This document shows, piece after piece, positions 4,277-6,676 of a stretch of 6,676 nucleotides of DNA. The stretch is from JBFKOL01 sp041628815 (lineage in GTDB: Bacteria > Bacteroidota > Bacteroidia > Chitinophagales > Saprospiraceae). Numbering within the stretch: position 1 is the first letter of the stretch; each line of letters starts with the position of its first letter. Under the pieces are notes generated by a model. The model ran no database searches and had not been told where the DNA came from. It saw only the letters and a program-made list of their open reading frames with translations. The stretch lies in contig JBFKOL010000247.1 of NCBI GenBank assembly GCA_041628815.1, positions 1-6,676 of the forward strand, read 5' to 3'. A program made the position numbers and the translations under genes.

Positions 4277-5626
4277 ATGGCTAGAGACAGTAGGGCCTTA
4301 TTTCAAAAGGTCTGGAATTACCTCATTTGGGACAGTAGGGCGGTCAACCTGGAAAGCCCTCAGACTCCCCTCAACGATGCTACCCTTGAAACTTTGTGGG
4401 GTTACGACCCCGAGGACAAGCCTGTCAACAAAGAAAACTCCCTGAGTATAACGGCCTTTTTGCGGGCCGTAAATCTACGATCCGATACCCAGGCCTCCCT
4501 TCCCTTTAACATCATCAATGTTGACCCCAGTGGAGACCGATCCGTCGACCAGGACCATCCCGCCTACCGCCTACTCAACGAAGAATTTAATCCGGTTATG
4601 GGAAGTTACGAGGGTCGCAAGACCCTCCAGTCCCATGTAGATACCGCCGGAAATGGATTTGCGGAAATCATCCGCAAGGGAAACGGGGATCCCAAGGAGC
4701 TCTGGATCATCGACCCGCTGAAGGTCAAAATGTTTCTCAGCAATGGCAAACTCTGGTATGAGATCGGGGGCGAGTACAGCGCCGATGGCAAGACTATCAA
4801 AGAAGGGCGCATGGTCAACTCAGACGACATGTATCATGTCAAGGGCTTTTCGTATGACGGCCTGGTTGGCATCGCCCCAATGGACCTGTGCAAAGACACC
4901 CTGGGAATCGCGATTGCCGGGAATGCCTTTGTAAACCGCTTCTGGCGCAACAATGCGACCCCATCGATGGTGGTGTCTGTGGAGCAGCGCCTGGACAAAG
5001 AAAAATCTGACGAGCTCAAGGAAAACTGGGAAGAAAGCTATGGCGGGAAGAACCAGGGCAAGTTTGCTATCCTCGGCCAGGGTGCCAAGGTGATCCCGAT
5101 GACCATGCCCCTGGACCAGGCCCAGTTAGCCGACATTATGAAGCACTCCGTCCTGGAAATCGCCAGGATGATGGGTACCCCGCCGCACCTCCTGTTCGAG
5201 ATGGAGCGGGAGACCTACACCAACATTGAAAATGCAACCATTGGCTGGGTCCGCGACACGGTCAGGCCCAACAGTATCGAATGGGAGCAAGAGGCCAACC
5301 GCAAGCTTTTGCGCCCCATGCAGCGGATCCGACGGACGCATTTCACCGAACATGATCTCACAGGCTTACTCCGGGGCGACTCGGTGGCTATGGCCAATTT
5401 TTTCCAGTCACTCCATGCGATCAGCGCCATTAGCGCCAACGAAGTCCGGCAACAATTCAACTGGAATGACATCGGCGAGAAAGGGGATCAGTATGTCATG
5501 CAGCAGGGATTTGCTCCAATCGACCAGATCCAGGAGAAGATGCAGGCTGACATCGACAAAGCAAAAATGGAAATCGAAAAACTGAAAGAAAATGAGCAAG
5601 ACAAGATACGAGACACGGATGATTAA
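4277..5626 (+). CDS. Phage portal protein, HK97 family
   Basis: 449 residues, usual for HK97-type portals. It forms the dodecameric ring at one capsid vertex through which TerL pumps DNA and to which the tail joins. Family landmarks: SLSITAFLRAVNLRSDTQASLPF (split here as SLSITAFLRAVN and LRSDTQASLP, about 55-76), HPAYRLLNEEFNP (94-106), GNGFAEIIR (125-133) with PLKV (147-150), FWRNNATPS (222-230), LEIARMMGTPPHLLF (293-307) and the C-terminal SANEVRQQFNW (386-396). The end (about 417-442) is a Lys/Glu-rich coiled coil that may contact the protease or scaffold. The ATG at 4277 is the only plausible start: the frame is closed by TGA at 4241 and has no other start codon. Residues 4-7 and 19-22 both read DSRA because an 11-bp DNA sequence recurs 45 bases later. 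The gene end overlaps the protease gene. Confidence 0.95.
   Translation: MARDSRALFQKVWNYLIWDSRAVNLESPQTPLNDATLETLWGYDPEDKPVNKENSLSITAFLRAVNLRSDTQASLPFNIINVDPSGDRSVDQDHPAYRLLNEEFNPVMGSYEGRKTLQSHVDTAGNGFAEIIRKGNGDPKELWIIDPLKVKMFLSNGKLWYEIGGEYSADGKTIKEGRMVNSDDMYHVKGFSYDGLVGIAPMDLCKDTLGIAIAGNAFVNRFWRNNATPSMVVSVEQRLDKEKSDELKENWEESYGGKNQGKFAILGQGAKVIPMTMPLDQAQLADIMKHSVLEIARMMGTPPHLLFEMERETYTNIENATIGWVRDTVRPNSIEWEQEANRKLLRPMQRIRRTHFTEHDLTGLLRGDSVAMANFFQSLHAISAISANEVRQQFNWNDIGEKGDQYVMQQGFAPIDQIQEKMQADIDKAKMEIEKLKENEQDKIRDTDD
4286..4341 (+). repeat. 11-bp direct repeat inside the portal start
   Basis: GACAGTAGGGC occurs at 4286-4296 and again at 4331-4341, 45 bases apart and in frame, so both copies encode DSRA. 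GGGACAGTAG (4329-4338) is also complementary at 9 of 10 positions to CTACTATCCC (4221-4230), which lies between the first two inverted repeats upstream of the gene. Confidence 0.45.
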
Positions 5627-6197
5627 TGGCAACGTTGAATGTCGCACCACCGAGAGCGGAGAAGTCTGGATCGAGGGGCGTGGGATTGTCTTCAACGAAT
5701 GGTCAAGTGACCTGGGCGGATTCACCGAGCGGATTGCGCCTGAAGCCGTGCAAGGGATGGACTGGAGCGATGTGTATTCTTTCATCAACCACGATCCCAA
5801 TGTCATCATGGGCCGAACCAAATCCGGGACCATGAGCATCGAGGTCCGGGGGGATGGAGTGTACTACAAGGTTAAGCCTCCTAAGTCCGCCAAGCGATAC
5901 ATTGAAAACATTCAACGTGGAGATATTGATGGATCTTCCTTCACCTTCCGCGTAGCCCCGGGCGGAGACTCCTGGGAAGAACGAGATGACGGTTCAGTCA
6001 CTCGAACCATAACAAAATTCGACAAGATCAAGGAAATGGGAGGAGTTGTCAGCCCGGCCTACCCTCAGACCACTGCTGAAACCGCATTGCGCTCCCTGGA
6101 GACGTGGCGTAAAGACCACGAACCCCAGAGGATGGACGATGCAACCAAAATGAAAGGCGATACTCTGAAAATGCGCGAAAAAGACAACATGATTTAA
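5592..6197 (+). CDS. HK97-family prohead protease
   Basis: 201 residues, close to the family norm. This serine protease is packed inside the prohead, removes the scaffolding domain of the capsid protein and digests itself so that DNA can enter. Characteristic blocks are visible: IEGRGIVFNEWSSDLGGF (27-44), the catalytic His in FINHDPNVIMGRTKSGT (H67), and the catalytic Ser region DGSSFTFRV (S115 or S116), followed by SPAYPQT. The C-terminal 35 or so residues are charged and end in KMREKDNMI. The start at 5592 overlaps the portal gene by 35 bases and completes a typical first strand (YETRMINGNVECR); ATG at 5619, overlapping the portal stop as ATGATTAA, is the alternative and would give 192 residues. 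Order portal-protease-capsid is the standard one. Confidence 0.93.
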   Translation: MSKTRYETRMINGNVECRTTESGEVWIEGRGIVFNEWSSDLGGFTERIAPEAVQGMDWSDVYSFINHDPNVIMGRTKSGTMSIEVRGDGVYYKVKPPKSAKRYIENIQRGDIDGSSFTFRVAPGGDSWEERDDGSVTRTITKFDKIKEMGGVVSPAYPQTTAETALRSLETWRKDHEPQRMDDATKMKGDTLKMREKDNMI

Positions 6198-6210
6198 AAC
6201 TAATAACAAA

Positions 6211-6676
6211 ATGACGATTCGAGAACTAAAAGAAAAGAGGCAAAATATATACGAGCAGCAAAAGGATATATATGCCCAGGCAGCGGCCGAAGATCGTCCA
6301 ATGAATGAGGATGAGAATCGCCAATACGAAGCCTATGAAAAGGACTATGGCAAGCTGACGCTCCAGATTCAGGAAGCGGAAGCCATAGCGGCAAAGGAAG
6401 CCGAGGCGGCCCGACAGGCAGCCCCGGAATTAACCAAGGATCTGAAGAAGAAAATGTCCGAGGATCCCAAGGAGAGAGAAGAGCAGCGCCAGCAGGCATT
6501 TGTGAAGTATTTGAGAGGCTGGGATACCCCGGAGGACAGAACTTTACTCAATGCCTTTGAAGGTCGTGTGCAGACCGTAGGAACAGTCACCGAAGGTGGA
6601 TACCTGGTTCCTGAGGGATACTCCAATCAACTGGAAATTACCCGTGCCCTCTTCGGAGGTATGCGGCAAGCCGCCA
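6211..6676 (+). CDS. Major capsid protein, HK97 fold, N-terminal part
   Basis: 155 codons are present; the gene runs off the window. Residues 1 to about 100 are highly charged and helical, rich in Lys, Glu, Gln and Ala (REL.EKRQ.IYEQQKD, EAEAIAAKEAEAARQ), matching the delta domain that acts as built-in scaffold and is removed by the prohead protease. AFVKYLRG (96-103) and TVTEGGYLVPEGYSNQL (125-141) match the start of the mature HK97 domain, where GG.LVP is common. The protease cut probably lies between these parts, about residues 85-122, but the exact site cannot be read. The ATG at 6211 follows the protease stop after 13 bases (AACTAATAACAAA); there is no Shine-Dalgarno sequence but an A-rich run, which fits highly expressed Bacteroidota genes. 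Confidence 0.92.
   Translation, partial: MTIRELKEKRQNIYEQQKDIYAQAAAEDRPMNEDENRQYEAYEKDYGKLTLQIQEAEAIAAKEAEAARQAAPELTKDLKKKMSEDPKEREEQRQQAFVKYLRGWDTPEDRTLLNAFEGRVQTVGTVTEGGYLVPEGYSNQLEITRALFGGMRQAA

Noticed and set aside
4215..4445. 76-codon plus-strand frame overlapping the portal start
   Set aside because: It starts at a TTG inside the first hairpin and lies in another frame over the well-supported portal gene; there is no family resemblance.

Overview
The window carries the packaging and early head-assembly module of a tailed double-stranded DNA phage or prophage with an HK97-fold capsid. On the plus strand the order is HNH endonuclease, small unknown protein, terminase small subunit (P27 family), terminase large subunit, small unknown protein, short helix-turn-helix protein, HK97-type portal, HK97-type prohead protease, and the first 155 codons of the major capsid protein, cut by the window end. 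Nothing here separates a free phage from an integrated prophage: no integrase, attachment site or clear host gene is visible.

The host is probably a member of Bacteroidota, by inference. Most start codons (69, 329, 1294, 6211) have A/T-rich upstream DNA and no Shine-Dalgarno sequence. The left part is AT-rich while the structural genes are moderately GC-rich.

Layout. Positions 1-571 hold the tail of one gene and two small AT-rich genes, read rightwards and closed by a strong intrinsic terminator (593-622). Positions 572-1293 form a gap of about 720 bases with no convincing gene. Its left part is AT-rich. Its right part (about 960-1260) is strikingly pyrimidine-rich on the plus strand and full of ordered sequence: a 14-bp palindrome, a 9-bp inverted repeat, an array of 11-bp units, a four-run G-quadruplex motif on the minus strand, and one copy of a direct repeat whose other copy is the end of the HNH gene. 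From 1294 to 6676 the genes are nearly gapless, with ATGA or TAATG overlaps that suggest translational coupling. The one real break is 4203-4276, before the portal gene, which holds three consecutive small inverted repeats about 20 bases apart.

How the genes work together. TerS would recognise phage DNA; TerL (ATPase plus nuclease) would cut it and pump it through the portal into the prohead; the HNH protein probably assists genome-end cutting, as established for HK97-type cos phages. The protease would mature a shell of capsid subunits that carry an N-terminal scaffolding domain. The ordered non-coding block just upstream of HNH-TerS-TerL is the best candidate here for something undescribed: a packaging (cos/pac) site or a late-gene control region. 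The three-hairpin block before the portal is the second candidate.
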